The notes: generated from the letters alone by a model not told the origin. Positions 47,190-57,150 are shown, counted from the first letter of the stretch. The stretch: 64,000 nucleotides of DNA from Prochlorococcus sp. AG-402-M15 (GCA_003216615.1 QCIP01000009.1:1-64000), one strand, 5' to 3'. Numbers and translations are program-made.

Positions 47190-48460
47190 ATCCTAATTCC
47201 AAGGGAGTTGAAATTCTTTCTATTGGAACAGAGCTACTTCTAGGAAATATCGTAAATACAAACGCTAAATGGATTTCTGAACAATTGTCTCAATTAGGCT
47301 TAAATCACTTTAGACAATCAACTGTAGGTGATAATTGTGATCGAATTATAAAAGTGATTCAAGAAATATCAAAAAGAAGTAATCTTCTTATTACAACTGG
47401 TGGCTTGGGACCTACCCCAGATGACTTAACTACTGAAGCAATAGCCAAATCTTTTAATGTTTCTCTTTCTGAAAGACGGCACTTGTGGGACGAAATTAAA
47501 CAAAAACTTCCAAACTCCAAGCTCAATGACGATTCCTCTAGCTTAAGAAAACAATGTTTCTTCCCAAAAAATGCTCAAATAATTAATAACCCTAGGGGCA
47601 CTGCCCCAGGAATGATATGGGAACCAATAAAAGGATTTACTATTCTTACATTCCCTGGAGTACCCAGTGAAATGAAAACAATGTGGGAAGAAACGGCGTA
47701 TGATTTCATTAAAACCAAATTCTCAGATAGTTATTCCTTTTTTTCAAATACTCTTAAATTTGCAGGCATTGGAGAATCTAGCGTTGCAGAAAAAATTAAT
47801 GATCTATTAAATCTTAAAAACCCGACTATTGCTCCATATGCAAACTTAGGAGAGGTTAAACTCAGAATCACAGCCAGAGCAAAGAATGAAGTGGAAGCAA
47901 AGAAAATTATAAAACCTGTAAAAGAAAAATTAAAAAAAGAGTTTTCAAAGTATATTTTTGGAGAGGATAATGATACTCTTCCTAGCGTTTTAATAAAAGA
48001 ATTAACCAAGAGGAACCAAACTATTGTTTTTGCTGAATCCTGTACCGGAGGCCTTCTATCTTCATCACTAACATCAATATCAGGCTCATCTCAAGTTTTT
48101 CAAGGTAGTATTGTTTCCTATAGTAATGAGCTAAAAAATTCATTATTAAATATTTCTGAAGAAAAACTTACAAAATATGGAGCTGTTTCTGAAGAAGTTT
48201 GTGAGGCTATGGCAATTAATGTAAAAGAGAAATTAGGAGCAGATTGGGCAATATCAATCAGTGGAATAGCTGGTCCTAACGGAGGGAATCAAGATAAACC
48301 GGTTGGACTTGTCTATATCTCAATTTCAGGACCGAATAATTATATAACTAATATAAAAAAACTATTTAAATCAACCCGAAATAGACTTGAAATTCAAACA
48401 CTAAGTGTAAATGTCTGTTTGAACAGCCTCAGATTAATCCTATTATCGAATAGTCAGTAA
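47186..48460 (+). CDS. cinA: CinA-like protein / nicotinamide-nucleotide amidase
   Basis: This 424-residue protein has an N-terminal MoCF-like domain ([48 protein letters not shown]) and a C-terminal CinA/PncC amidase domain ([42 protein letters not shown]). It salvages NMN to nicotinate mononucleotide. Length is as for full-length CinA. It begins inside the last codon of glyA. Confidence 0.92.
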   Translation: MNPNSKGVEILSIGTELLLGNIVNTNAKWISEQLSQLGLNHFRQSTVGDNCDRIIKVIQEISKRSNLLITTGGLGPTPDDLTTEAIAKSFNVSLSERRHLWDEIKQKLPNSKLNDDSSSLRKQCFFPKNAQIINNPRGTAPGMIWEPIKGFTILTFPGVPSEMKTMWEETAYDFIKTKFSDSYSFFSNTLKFAGIGESSVAEKINDLLNLKNPTIAPYANLGEVKLRITARAKNEVEAKKIIKPVKEKLKKEFSKYIFGEDNDTLPSVLIKELTKRNQTIVFAESCTGGLLSSSLTSISGSSQVFQGSIVSYSNELKNSLLNISEEKLTKYGAVSEEVCEAMAINVKEKLGADWAISISGIAGPNGGNQDKPVGLVYISISGPNNYITNIKKLFKSTRNRLEIQTLSVNVCLNSLRLILLSNSQ

Positions 48461-48473
48461 CTATTTTTACAAA

Positions 48474-49883
48474 TTGAGTCAAGATACCTTATTTGATAAA
48501 GTTTGGGATTTACACAAAGTTTCAAGTCTTCCAGGTGGATCTGATCAAATATTTATTGGTCTTCACCTTATACATGAAGTAACTAGTCCTCAAGCATTTG
48601 GTGCTTTAAAAGACAAAAACTTAAAAGTAAAATTCCCTTATAGAACTGTTGCTACTGTTGATCATATTGTACCAACAGACAATCAGAGCAGGCCTTTCAA
48701 AGATAATCTTGCTGAACAAATGATTGAAACTCTTGAGAATAATTGCTTAGAACATAAAATAAGATTTTTTAATATTGGTAGTGGTAATCAAGGAATAGTT
48801 CATGTAGTAGCCCCAGAATTAGGGTTAACTCAGCCAGGAATGACAATCGCTTGCGGAGATTCACATACCTCAACTCATGGAGCTTTTGGGTCAATTGCTT
48901 TTGGGATTGGTACAAGCCAAGTAAGAGATGTTCTTGCTACCCAAACCATAGCCATGAACAAATTAAAGGTAAGGCAAATTTGGTGTGAAAATCAATTATC
49001 TAATGGTGTTTATGCTAAGGATTTAGTACTTCATATTATTAATAAACTCGGTGTAAAGGCTGGGGTGGGTTTTGCATATGAGTTCGCAGGGCCTGCGATC
49101 AATTCATTATCAATGGAAGAAAGAATGACTATATGCAATATGTCTATTGAAGGAGGAGCAAGATGCGGCTACATAAACCCTGATGAAAAGACCTTTAATT
49201 TCATTAAAAATAAATTATGTGCACCAAAAAATGAGCATTGGGAAAAAGCTCTCACATGGTGGGAATCATTAAAAAGCGATGAAGATTCAATTTATGATGA
49301 TGTAATTAAAATAGATGCTTCTAAAATAGAACCAACCGTTACCTGGGGGATTACTCCGGGCCAAAGTATAGGCATTAATCAACAAATCCCTCTTTTAGAT
49401 GAATTGTCCCCAAATGACCAATTAGTTGCTAAAGAGGCTTATGAATATATGAGTTTCAAACCAGGACAATCAATAAAAGATATTCCGGTAGAAGTTTGTT
49501 TCATAGGCAGTTGCACAAATGGGCGAATCAGTGACTTGAGAATTGCAGCTAAAGTATTAAAAGACAAAAAAGTATCTAAGAATGTAAAAGCATTTGTAGT
49601 GCCTGGTTCAGAAAAAGTGGCCAGTAAAGCAAAACAAGAAGGTCTTGATCAGATATTTAAGGATTCTGGATTTGAATGGAGAGAGCCTGGCTGCTCAATG
49701 TGTTTAGCAATGAATTCAGATAAGCTAATAGGTAATCAAGTTAGTGCAAGTTCTAGTAATAGAAATTTCAAGGGTAGACAAGGATCTCCTAGTGGAAGGA
49801 CTCTTCTCATGAGTCCAGCAATGGTTGCTGCTGCTGCAATTAATGGCAAAGTCAGTGACGTTAGAGAATTTATCCACGAATGA
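48474..49883 (+). CDS. leuC: 3-isopropylmalate dehydratase large subunit
   Basis: This 469-residue aconitase-family protein isomerises isopropylmalate in leucine synthesis. [4Fe-4S] cysteines are in [10 protein letters not shown] and in [10 protein letters not shown] (two). N-terminal TVDHIVPT and [12 protein letters not shown] are typical. The start is TTG at 48474. It overlaps leuD by 4 bases (ATGA). Confidence 0.96.
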   Translation: MSQDTLFDKVWDLHKVSSLPGGSDQIFIGLHLIHEVTSPQAFGALKDKNLKVKFPYRTVATVDHIVPTDNQSRPFKDNLAEQMIETLENNCLEHKIRFFNIGSGNQGIVHVVAPELGLTQPGMTIACGDSHTSTHGAFGSIAFGIGTSQVRDVLATQTIAMNKLKVRQIWCENQLSNGVYAKDLVLHIINKLGVKAGVGFAYEFAGPAINSLSMEERMTICNMSIEGGARCGYINPDEKTFNFIKNKLCAPKNEHWEKALTWWESLKSDEDSIYDDVIKIDASKIEPTVTWGITPGQSIGINQQIPLLDELSPNDQLVAKEAYEYMSFKPGQSIKDIPVEVCFIGSCTNGRISDLRIAAKVLKDKKVSKNVKAFVVPGSEKVASKAKQEGLDQIFKDSGFEWREPGCSMCLAMNSDKLIGNQVSASSSNRNFKGRQGSPSGRTLLMSPAMVAAAAINGKVSDVREFIHE

Positions 49884-50503
49884 AATCAGAGTTTACCCCA
49901 CCAATTGGAAAAATTTCACATATATATGGTCAATGTATCTCATTAATTGGTAACGACATTGATACTGATCGAATAATTCCAGCGCGTTTCTTGAAGTGTG
50001 TTAACTTTGATTCATTGGGTGAATTTGTTTTTGAAGACGATAGAAAAACTTTAAAAGGAAGGCATCCTTTCGACCTAGAGAAAAACAAAAATGCAACAAT
50101 ACTCATTGTTAATAGCAATTTTGGATGTGGTTCCAGCAGAGAACATGCCCCCCAAGCGCTTATGAGATGGGGTATAAAAGCAATCATAGGCGAGAGTTTC
50201 GCCGATATTTTTTATAGTAACTGTATTGCGATAGGTATTCCATGTTTTACGCTTTCTAAAAAATCAATACAAGAAATCCAAAACTATAGCGATAATAAAT
50301 TCTTATTTTTATCAATTGATCTTAAAAATTCCCTAGCAAAATCAAAAGATTTAAATTTTATTCTTGAGATTAAGGAAAGCTCAAGAAAAATGTTCTTATC
50401 AGGAGAATGGGATGCCACTTCAACCCTACTTGAGAATGAAAATTTAATTGAAAAAAAATTTAACCAATTACCTTATATAAAATTTAATACTCATTTCTTA
50501 TAG
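49880..50503 (+). CDS. leuD: 3-isopropylmalate dehydratase small subunit
   Basis: A 207-residue swivel-domain partner of LeuC, with [34 protein letters not shown] and [17 protein letters not shown]. It starts inside the leuC stop. It ends directly at the stop of the convergent LptD-like gene, with no bases between. Confidence 0.96.
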   Translation: MKSEFTPPIGKISHIYGQCISLIGNDIDTDRIIPARFLKCVNFDSLGEFVFEDDRKTLKGRHPFDLEKNKNATILIVNSNFGCGSSREHAPQALMRWGIKAIIGESFADIFYSNCIAIGIPCFTLSKKSIQEIQNYSDNKFLFLSIDLKNSLAKSKDLNFILEIKESSRKMFLSGEWDATSTLLENENLIEKKFNQLPYIKFNTHFL

Positions 50504-52507
50504 CTATTTAAATCCAAATAGACTAAAAGAAATTCCTCCTGCTTGATTATGAGGTTGATAAAAAATACCAAATTCGTAGGATCTTTTTTTCCAATTTAAA
50601 GAAATTTTGGAATCTATTAATTCACCATAGTCATCTGAATCACTTGTTAAGTTTAAAGTCCCAAAACTTTTGAGAATAATTGGTCCATATAATTGCTGAT
50701 CAAAATAAATATTTAAGGTGAAGTTCTCATAATTCTGGTCAAATTTAAAAACACTCTCTCCACTATCTAATTTATAGAAAGGAAAAAGACTTATACGAGT
50801 ATAGTCAAAAGTTTTATTTTTAAAATTACCTAATATTAATTCTGGGCCTATACCTATACCTACATATTCTTGATGAGCTCCATTTTCATAGAAAGAATAT
50901 GATGCTTCTAATCTTGTATTAAGACTTAAGCCTTTAGTGATTGGTTCAGTAATGTACTTATATGAAATATCAATAGATTTCTTTTCAGGATCTTCAATAG
51001 TAATTGGAAATTTCTGATCAAGAGAATAAAACAAATTACCTTTTAGGTTAGTTACCAGATTTTTAGTATTTAAAGCCTCTGCTGTTATGTTAGACAAACC
51101 TAAAGATAAAAATTCTGTTTTTTCAATGCCATCAACAATCCAAGTATTTTCTTTTTGCAATTTTGAACCATAACCTGAGTAAATTTCAGCTTCACCCAAT
51201 GATCCATTCCAAACCCTCTCTCTATAAATCCCGTAAAAGCTTTTATCCCATTTTGAATCTAAAAAATTAATTTCTTTACTTAATTGAGTTTTAAATCTAA
51301 ATGCATCTGAAAATTTATCAAAATCAAGAGAATTTAAATTCTTATCTATTTCTAAATCCCAATTATTTATTCTGCCTTTTATCTTGGAATTTAGAGCAAA
51401 ATAATCTTCAAAATTTGCATTTCTCTTAATCTTTTCTGAAGTTATTGATTCGTTCTTTTTCACAAAACTTTTTGTATAACCTTTGAGTGAGCGTTGAAGT
51501 AAGAATTGCGGCTCTAAATCAAGAATAAAATCATCAGATATATCTATAGAGTTGAATTTCCTGCCAATAAAGTAACCATCTTTGTCTAAATTTTCATATC
51601 CCAAATTCCATCTATTATCTAAGCTAAAGGATTCTCCAGACTTAGTTAGACTTCTATCTCCAAGCCAAAATGGAATAGATACTTTTTCTTCAAAAATTAA
51701 ATAATTTAAAGATGATTTAAATCGTAATTTGTCCGGTTTAGATAAAACTTCTAATGAATTAATTGCTAATTTAACTTGTTGTAATTCGAGTAAATCATTA
51801 GTAAATACAGCCTTCTTACTATTCCATTTGTTCCCATCTATAGTCATTTTATCTGTGAAAAATATCCAATTATCAACCCTGCCAGGAGTATTAACAACTT
51901 CCTTTTTGTTTAATTCAAGTAAACTTTCAATCTTATTAAAATCTGAAAGGCTGAAATTTGAGGATAGGTCATCCATTAAGGTATTGGTATTAATAGATCC
52001 TTTAACATCTAATAAATATCCTTTTTGACTAATAAAACTATACTCAAGTTGTGAAATTTTAAAAATTTGATCCCCCAAAAACAATTCTATTTGTCCTTTA
52101 GCACTAATTGTTTTTTTTGATTTATCGTAAATTAAACTTTCAGCTTTTAAAAGTTTCCCTTTATATTGAACAGATACATTACCTTCTGCATAAATAACAT
52201 TATTAATTTCAGACTGTTTATCTGATTGAATTATTATCTCTTCTTGCTTTTCAATTAAATCAGCTAAAAGAAGATTTGAATTTTTTTCTTTAAATTTTTC
52301 TAGAATATTTTTTTCAAAATTATTATTAATAGATAAGTTGGATAATTTTTTATTATTTAGTATTTTTGAGAAATCTTCTTTAGAAAATAGATGATTATCT
52401 TTTTCATTAAGTTTATCTAAATAAGAAGATTTTGCTGGCTGAATAAAATTTATAAATAAAAAAAAAGGAAATATTAATTTTTTAGATATTCCTATATTCA
52501 ATGTCAA
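50504..52507 (-). CDS. DUF3769 LptD/OstA-like outer-membrane protein
   Basis: A 667-residue protein with an N-terminal signal-like segment (LIFPFFLFINFIQPAKSS, about 11-28), then an OstA/LptA-like beta-jellyroll region (VIYAEGNVSVQYKGKLLKAESLIYD) and a long C-terminal part rich in Tyr, Phe and alternating polar residues, consistent with a beta-barrel. This is the layout of cyanobacterial DUF3769 proteins, proposed LPS-assembly (LptD) counterparts. Function in this organism, whose envelope glycolipid is reduced, is inferred. Confidence 0.75.
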   Translation of the reverse strand: MTLNIGISKKLIFPFFLFINFIQPAKSSYLDKLNEKDNHLFSKEDFSKILNNKKLSNLSINNNFEKNILEKFKEKNSNLLLADLIEKQEEIIIQSDKQSEINNVIYAEGNVSVQYKGKLLKAESLIYDKSKKTISAKGQIELFLGDQIFKISQLEYSFISQKGYLLDVKGSINTNTLMDDLSSNFSLSDFNKIESLLELNKKEVVNTPGRVDNWIFFTDKMTIDGNKWNSKKAVFTNDLLELQQVKLAINSLEVLSKPDKLRFKSSLNYLIFEEKVSIPFWLGDRSLTKSGESFSLDNRWNLGYENLDKDGYFIGRKFNSIDISDDFILDLEPQFLLQRSLKGYTKSFVKKNESITSEKIKRNANFEDYFALNSKIKGRINNWDLEIDKNLNSLDFDKFSDAFRFKTQLSKEINFLDSKWDKSFYGIYRERVWNGSLGEAEIYSGYGSKLQKENTWIVDGIEKTEFLSLGLSNITAEALNTKNLVTNLKGNLFYSLDQKFPITIEDPEKKSIDISYKYITEPITKGLSLNTRLEASYSFYENGAHQEYVGIGIGPELILGNFKNKTFDYTRISLFPFYKLDSGESVFKFDQNYENFTLNIYFDQQLYGPIILKSFGTLNLTSDSDDYGELIDSKISLNWKKRSYEFGIFYQPHNQAGGISFSLFGFK

Positions 52508-52519
52508 TAAATTAAAAAA

Positions 52520-52648
52520 TTAATCTTGAGGACTTTCTAAGTCTTTTCTATTTGGTGTTCTTGTTGGATCACTTGCTAAAAATCCAAAAAGAAAAATTCC
52601 TACGAAGAAAAAGACAATAGTGTAAACAGAGATTTTTAAAGCAAGCAT
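52520..52648 (-). CDS. psbI: Photosystem II protein I
   Basis: A 42-residue frame reads [20 protein letters not shown], then [16 protein letters not shown] and an acidic end. The single N-terminal membrane helix and SDPxRxPxR(K/D) tail are the PsbI hallmark. PsbI sits next to D1 and helps reaction-centre assembly. It lies 115 bases after psbN on the same strand. Confidence 0.97.
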
Positions 52649-52763
52649 GATATGAGAGGCTGAATAGATTTATATCCTATTAAATTTATATTTAAATTAT
52701 GGTAAAAAGTTTACTTTTTGTATTTTTGGAAAATTTTGAAATACTTTTAGACTTTTAGGAAGA

Positions 52764-52916
52764 CTAATCGTCATGGTCATCCCAAGGATCCGTAAGCTTA
52801 GCAGCTTTAGGTCCAAATGCAGTCCAAAGACCAAAACCGGTTAAAGCGAGAAGTAATGCCAGAATTGTTACTGCTATAGATACAGCAGGATCTGGAGCAG
52901 ATGATAAAGTTTGCAT
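52764..52916 (-). CDS. psbN: PsbN protein
   Basis: A 50-residue frame begins MQTLSSAPDPAVSIAV, has one membrane helix (ILALLLALTGFGLWTAFG) and ends WDDHDD. It is PsbN, needed for photosystem II assembly or repair rather than a structural subunit. It diverges from psbH, the standard arrangement, across an 80-base gap that holds a palindrome with -10-like elements for both genes. Confidence 0.96.
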   Translation of the reverse strand: MQTLSSAPDPAVSIAVTILALLLALTGFGLWTAFGPKAAKLTDPWDDHDD

Positions 52917-52944
52917 CAATTTTGCTAAGTTTGTAAACAATTTA

Positions 52945-52962
52945 TGTATAAGTTCTTATACA
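52945..52962. promoter_or_regulatory. Palindromic bidirectional promoter between psbN and psbH
   Basis: TGTATAAGTTCTTATACA is an 18-bp inverted repeat (8-bp arms). Rightward, TACAAT at 52959-52964 is a -10 candidate about 35 bases before psbH; leftward TATACA (52955-52950 on the - strand vicinity) is a -10 candidate for psbN. The arms therefore could carry the -10 elements of both divergent genes. Start sites are not known. Confidence 0.45.
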
Positions 52963-52996
52963 ATAGCGAAATAATATCCGATTTTGTGAATTAAAC

Positions 52997-53197
52997 ATGG
53001 GACAAAAAACAGCCTTGGGAAGTCTTTTAAAAGCAATTGGCAATTCAGGTCAAGGGAAAGTAGTGCCTGGTTGGGGTGCAGTGCCTGTGATGACAGTCAT
53101 AGGTCTGCTACTTTTGGTTTTCTTAGTTATTCTTTTACAAATTTACAACCAATCTCTTCTATTGCAGGGGTTTTCTGTTGATTGGAACGGAAATTAA
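52997..53197 (+). CDS. psbH: Photosystem II phosphoprotein H
   Basis: The 66-residue PsbH has a hydrophilic N-terminus ([16 protein letters not shown]), the conserved [13 protein letters not shown] and one membrane helix, ending [12 protein letters not shown]. It stabilises QB and bicarbonate binding in photosystem II. Length is usual for cyanobacteria. Confidence 0.97.
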
Positions 53198-53339
53198 ATC
53201 CTTAAAAACCTCAAAAAAGTTATCTAATTAATTTGAAAATTATCAAATAAATTTCATGGGAATTTTGTTTCAATTTACATTAGTTATAGTTTGATTGAAT
53301 ATTTATAATTCTCAATAAAAAGGGAATAAGAAATACATT

Positions 53340-53942
53340 ATGAATGAAATATATTTAATTGGATTGGGAAATCCAGGTAAAAAATACTCAAATAGTAGAC
53401 ATAATATTGGCTTTTTAGTTCTTGAAAATCTCTCAAAAAAATATAATTCAAATTTTTTGTTAAAGAATAAACTTAAAAGTTTCTATTCGGAATTGAAAAT
53501 CAATGATTCTATTTACAGATTATTTTTACCAAATACGTTTATGAATAATAGTGGTGATGCTGTTCAAGCAATAGTAGATTGGTACAAAATTAATTTAGAT
53601 CAGATTTTTATAATAGTGGATGATAAAGATCTTCCCCTTGGGAAAATAAGGTTTAGAAAAAAAGGGAGTTCAGGAGGACATAACGGGCTTAAAAGCATAA
53701 TTGAAAAATTTAAAACTAATAACTTTAATAGAATAAGAATTGGTATTGGGTCTCCACCATCAATGAATGAAACAAATAAGCTTAATACTATTTCTCATGT
53801 ATTAGGCAATATATCTTTAGAAGAAAAATCAATATTAGATAAAGTATATAAGAGGGTAATAGAGTCCCTCGAAAAATTAAATACCAAAAAAGAAGAACTT
53901 ATAATAAATGAGTTAAATTCCTTTGATAAAAAACAAAATTAA
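53340..53942 (+). CDS. pth: Peptidyl-tRNA hydrolase
   Basis: A 200-residue enzyme that recycles peptidyl-tRNA. The catalytic His is in YSNSRHNIGFLVLE, with Asn in FLPNTFMNNSG, the Asp in IIVDDKDLPLGKIR and GSSGGHNGLKSI. It is followed by the DUF3146-like gene after 3 bases. Confidence 0.95.
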   Translation: MNEIYLIGLGNPGKKYSNSRHNIGFLVLENLSKKYNSNFLLKNKLKSFYSELKINDSIYRLFLPNTFMNNSGDAVQAIVDWYKINLDQIFIIVDDKDLPLGKIRFRKKGSSGGHNGLKSIIEKFKTNNFNRIRIGIGSPPSMNETNKLNTISHVLGNISLEEKSILDKVYKRVIESLEKLNTKKEELIINELNSFDKKQN

Positions 53943-53945
53943 TAA

Positions 53946-54203
53946 ATGCGTTCAAAACCAGAAACGATAGCCAATCTAAGTATTCAAGAATATTGCTTCT
54001 CAAAAAAGCAAATTAATGGAGTTGTGGAAGCTAGTCAATTTAAATGGACTTTTACATGGTCTTTTAATAAAGGGTTATTATTAGTCAATCCTCCCCTTGG
54101 GAGAGCTCTAATAGAAGATGCCTTATTAAGATTTTTATTAAAAAAAGATTATGAACTAGAAGCAGGAAATGAATATAAGTTTACAATTTCAGCCAAGTTT
54201 TAA
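53946..54203 (+). CDS. DUF3146-like small cyanobacterial protein
   Basis: An 85-residue protein with KWTFTWSFNKGLLLVNPPLG (about 32-51), RALIEDALLRFLLKKDYELE and EYKFTISAKF, a pattern I associate with DUF3146. No membrane span or cysteine cluster. Function unknown. It overlaps the convergent RNase H-fold gene by 23 bases. Confidence 0.7.
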   Translation: MRSKPETIANLSIQEYCFSKKQINGVVEASQFKWTFTWSFNKGLLLVNPPLGRALIEDALLRFLLKKDYELEAGNEYKFTISAKF

Positions 54204-54621
54204 AATCAATATTTTGATGCAAATTAAACTTAATTTTGCAATAATCTTCTAAAATTATCAAAGCTGATATCGCATCGAGATTTTTATTAAGAATAAAAAC
54301 CTCTCTGGGTATTAAAAACTTTAACCCGCTAATTGGAAAAAGTTCAAAATATCTTGCTTTGGCTCTATAAGAAGTATTTTTTTCTTCAAAAATTATTATT
54401 TCCTTCTTAAAAAAATCCAGTTTTTCTCTAATCTCCCCACTTGTTGTTCCGTTACCAATAATAATTTTTGATATATCTTCAATATTATTTAAATTCCTGA
54501 CATAATCTTCAAGTGATTCACTTTTAAGAATGATGGCTTTATAAACTTTTTTTTCACTTATTTCAGCTAAAACTAACCCACATTTACATTTACCAGGATC
54601 AATAGATATTAATTTAACCAT
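54181..54621 (-). CDS. RuvC/YqgF-like RNase H-fold protein
   Basis: A 146-residue protein with the RNase H-fold start ISIDPGKCKCGLVLAE (first acidic residue Asp8), then KIIIGNGTTSGEIRE, an EEKNTSYRAKARYFELFP block (second acid) and a C-terminal LDAISALIILEDY with a third Asp. This resembles YqgF/RuvC resolvases of cyanobacteria, but the standard YqgF sequence differs, so substrate is uncertain: Holliday junction or rRNA precursor are options. It lies 6 bases downstream of the DUF3084 gene on the same strand. Confidence 0.7.
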   Translation of the reverse strand: MVKLISIDPGKCKCGLVLAEISEKKVYKAIILKSESLEDYVRNLNNIEDISKIIIGNGTTSGEIREKLDFFKKEIIIFEEKNTSYRAKARYFELFPISGLKFLIPREVFILNKNLDAISALIILEDYCKIKFNLHQNIDFKTWLKL

Positions 54622-54627
54622 ACAAGA

Positions 54628-55587
54628 CTATAATTTAGTAATAACCAAATCAACAATTATTGGATCCGCTGTTTTACTATCTTTTAAAGATACCACCTCT
54701 AAAAGATACTTAATATTTTGATTCATCTCTAAGGCATCTCTAATTTTTTTAACAAAGTTTCCTCTAGTATTAATTTCCTTAACTATAGATCCTCTTGACT
54801 TAATTTTATCTCTAGTTTTTGTCAATAAACTTTTAATTTTTAAATTTACGTTTTTAAAATCAATTTCATTTTTTCCTATAATTTCGTTCGTTATAACCTC
54901 TCCTTTCTTGACAATAATCTTATTTTGAAGCAATTCTGGATATACAATAACAAAATTATCTCCTTTTAAAACATTAGCTAATGATTTAATCAATAATATC
55001 CAATTCCCTTCTTTTCTAGTTACTCTTTCAATTTCAGAAAGATCGCTAGGTCTCCACAAAAGAATATTTTTTATTTCTTTTTTATTAGGCATAACAATTT
55101 TTTGAACATATTTATCTGCACTATTGTAAATCTTTCCTAGATCTAATTTTATATTTGGATTAGAAGTAAAATCTGCAATAAATAAAGTTTGACCTCTCTT
55201 AATAACTACATTTCCTCTTCTAAATTCATTTATATCACTTTTTAGTTTATTTAATTGTTTTTCCTTTTTAATAATCTTATCTTCAAGCTTCTTCCTTTCT
55301 TCCTGCAAAGGAACAAGAGCCTTTTTACTCTCATCCAAAGTTTTTTGTATTAAAGGAATATCAACAAAAAGTCTTTGCCTAAATTCTTCACTAACTAAAA
55401 GCAATAATCCTATAGATACTGAACTAATAAAGCCCCCAGTTAATATCGTGACAATTGTAGCTGTTTTCTTTGGTCTTAATTTTAAGATACTAAATCTTGC
55501 TTTACCAATCTTTGTACCAAGCAAATCCCCAAATGGTGCAATTAATCCTCCCAGTAATATTAAAAAAACAATTAAAATCCAGGCCAC
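54628..55587 (-). CDS. DUF3084 membrane/coiled-coil protein
   Basis: A 319-residue protein with two N-terminal hydrophobic spans (about 1-20 and 45-66), the conserved block GDLLGTKIGKARFSILKLRP KK split by the next lysines, and ATIVTILTGGFISSVSIG, followed by a coiled coil (about 85-120, LQEERKKLEDKIIKKEKQ). This is the DUF3084 family of cyanobacteria, of unknown function. It is downstream of ntcA on the same strand. Confidence 0.82.
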   Translation of the reverse strand: MAWILIVFLILLGGLIAPFGDLLGTKIGKARFSILKLRPKKTATIVTILTGGFISSVSIGLLLLVSEEFRQRLFVDIPLIQKTLDESKKALVPLQEERKKLEDKIIKKEKQLNKLKSDINEFRRGNVVIKRGQTLFIADFTSNPNIKLDLGKIYNSADKYVQKIVMPNKKEIKNILLWRPSDLSEIERVTRKEGNWILLIKSLANVLKGDNFVIVYPELLQNKIIVKKGEVITNEIIGKNEIDFKNVNLKIKSLLTKTRDKIKSRGSIVKEINTRGNFVKKIRDALEMNQNIKYLLEVVSLKDSKTADPIIVDLVITKL

Positions 55588-55626
55588 ACTTTTTCATGAA
55601 CTCTTCACATCATAATTAATGATGAA

Positions 55627-56361
55627 TCAATTAAATCTTTTTGCAAGAGCTATTGGGTCAAATACTGTAATCTTTTTTCTCTCAATAGTGAGGAGCCCGG
55701 AATCTTTTAAATCTCCCAATAATCTTGTAATTGTTACTCTTGTTGAACCAATAGCTTCAGCAATTGCTTGATGTGAGAGTCTTAAGTCTATGGTAATTCC
55801 CTTTTCACTCGCGACTCCAAAGTCTCTACAAAGAACCATTAAAAAGCTTACTAGACGAGAAGACATATCTCTATGAGTAAGAGTTTCTATCATCGTTTCT
55901 GTTTGCAAGATCCTGCTTGAAAGGCCTTGCAACAATAAAAGTCCTACAGATGCATCACCCTCTATTGCTCTTAAGACAGAATTTGCTGGTGCTGTTATCA
56001 TTTCAACCCTGGTGAATGCTATGGCATGATAAAAGCGATCAGATCTATGGCCGGTTAGAAGAGATAAAACACCAAAGAGGCTATTCTCTCTTAAAAGAGC
56101 AACAGTTATCTCTTCGCCTGATTCATAAACTCTTGACAACCTTACTGCTCCTCTCCTTATCAAATAAACCCTCTCAGCAGGATCTCCTGGGAAAAATATT
56201 GTTTTTGATCTCTCAACCATTTCTGTGCTTGCTCCCTCTAAACCTTTAATAACTTCCATTAAAGTTTTATTAATTGGGAAACGTTCACCAACAGAGTTAA
56301 TTTTATTTTGTCCCGATTTTTGCGAATTAAAGCGGGTGAATCCTCGAGATGAAGGTATCAT
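55627..56361 (-). CDS. ntcA: Global nitrogen regulator NtcA
   Basis: This 244-residue CRP-family activator senses 2-oxoglutarate and binds GTA-N8-TAC sites. The N-terminal cupin-like effector domain has [21 protein letters not shown] and [19 protein letters not shown]; the C-terminal helix-turn-helix is [20 protein letters not shown]. It carries a short variable N-terminal extension typical of picocyanobacteria. An imperfect box (GTA-N8-AAC) lies at 56410-56423, about 50 bases before its start, consistent with autoregulation but weak. amt1 at 42551 is a likely target. Confidence 0.97.
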   Translation of the reverse strand: MIPSSRGFTRFNSQKSGQNKINSVGERFPINKTLMEVIKGLEGASTEMVERSKTIFFPGDPAERVYLIRRGAVRLSRVYESGEEITVALLRENSLFGVLSLLTGHRSDRFYHAIAFTRVEMITAPANSVLRAIEGDASVGLLLLQGLSSRILQTETMIETLTHRDMSSRLVSFLMVLCRDFGVASEKGITIDLRLSHQAIAEAIGSTRVTITRLLGDLKDSGLLTIERKKITVFDPIALAKRFN

Positions 56362-56500
56362 AAATATCTTTACTATTAAAAAATTTAAGAAGACACATTA
56401 AAATTTCTTGTATCAACAATAACAATTTTCGATTCTTATTAATTTATCTATGGACTCCTCTCATTTTCTTGAAAATTTCTCAACGCTTTTTTTAAGTAAA

Positions 56501-56544
56501 ATTACACTATATGCAGTGTAATAAAATTGAAATTATACTGCATA
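56501..56544. promoter_or_regulatory. Three related half-sites upstream of the adenosyltransferase-like gene
   Basis: Three copies of a 12-base element ATTAYACTRYAT occur: 56501-56512 forward, 56511-56522 inverted, 56532-56543 forward. The first two form a perfect 8-bp-arm palindrome (56501-56522); the last two form a 13-bp-arm palindrome with one mismatch (56510-56544). TATACT (56534-56539), a -10-like sequence about 26 bases before the next ATG, falls within the third copy. This arrangement suggests an operator covering the promoter. No factor is identified. Confidence 0.5.
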
Positions 56545-56564
56545 CAGAAAAGATATCTTGAATA

Positions 56565-57146
56565 ATGGTAAGTAGTTCATCTAATAGTTATTCCAAAAGT
56601 AATCCTGATGTTGTAAAAATAGGAACTTCTAACAAAATAAACACAAAAAGATTTACACAAAATGGTCAAATTCAAATCTATCAATCTTCCTATAGAGGAA
56701 GTTACTCCTCCATCATTAGGGACTCTCTAAGAAATGCTGCTCTTGGCAGAAAAGTACTTTTAGTACAACTTATGAAAGGAGGGGTTAAACAAGGGATTGC
56801 TAATTCAGTAAAGCTTTGCGGGAATTTAACTTGGATAAGATCTTCGCATTCTTTTGATCAATATAATTCTGAAGAAATTGAAAATAATAAAGATTTAAAA
56901 AACTCTATTCATGAATCTATTAATGAATTATGGAATTTTTGCAAAAAAGAATTATTTTCGGGAACAAATGATCAAATCATACTTGATGAAATTTTTCTCG
57001 CTATTGAGATGAATATTATCGATAAGGATGATTTGATTTCAACACTTGAAAACCGATTTATATCAGGAGATGTAATCCTTACTGGTACAGACATACCTAA
57101 AAATTTACTATTAATGGCAAACCAAATCACGGAACTTCGCTCATAA
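56565..57146 (+). CDS. Corrinoid adenosyltransferase (CobO/BtuR)-like protein without a P-loop
   Basis: A 193-residue protein whose second half fits the CobO/BtuR fold: GRKVLLVQLMKGG, then DQIILDEIFLAIEMNIIDKDDL (the family's ILDE motif), ENRFISGDVILTGTDIPKNLL and QITELR. In CobO/BtuR the N-terminal QVYTGNGKGKTT gives the ATP loop; here the matching place reads QIQIYQSSYRGSYSS, with no GKT. The protein is therefore unlikely to bind ATP in the usual way. It starts divergently from ntcA behind a three-half-site element and lies 4 bases before dcd. Function unknown; a relic, a binding protein or a changed enzyme are all possible. Confidence 0.7.
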   Translation: MVSSSSNSYSKSNPDVVKIGTSNKINTKRFTQNGQIQIYQSSYRGSYSSIIRDSLRNAALGRKVLLVQLMKGGVKQGIANSVKLCGNLTWIRSSHSFDQYNSEEIENNKDLKNSIHESINELWNFCKKELFSGTNDQIILDEIFLAIEMNIIDKDDLISTLENRFISGDVILTGTDIPKNLLLMANQITELRS

Positions 57147-57150
57147 AATA

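Noticed and set aside
52945-52962. NtcA box at the psbN/psbH palindrome
   Set aside because: The palindrome gives GTA and TAC separated by ten bases, not eight, so it does not match the NtcA pattern.
53256-53294. Possible small gene between psbH and pth, where a TatA gene might be expected
   Set aside because: The only ATG frame has 12 codons and resembles no TatA; the 142-base gap is too short for one.
56410-56423. NtcA box upstream of ntcA itself
   Set aside because: It reads GTA-N8-AAC, one base off in a key triplet; kept only as a weak note in the ntcA entry.
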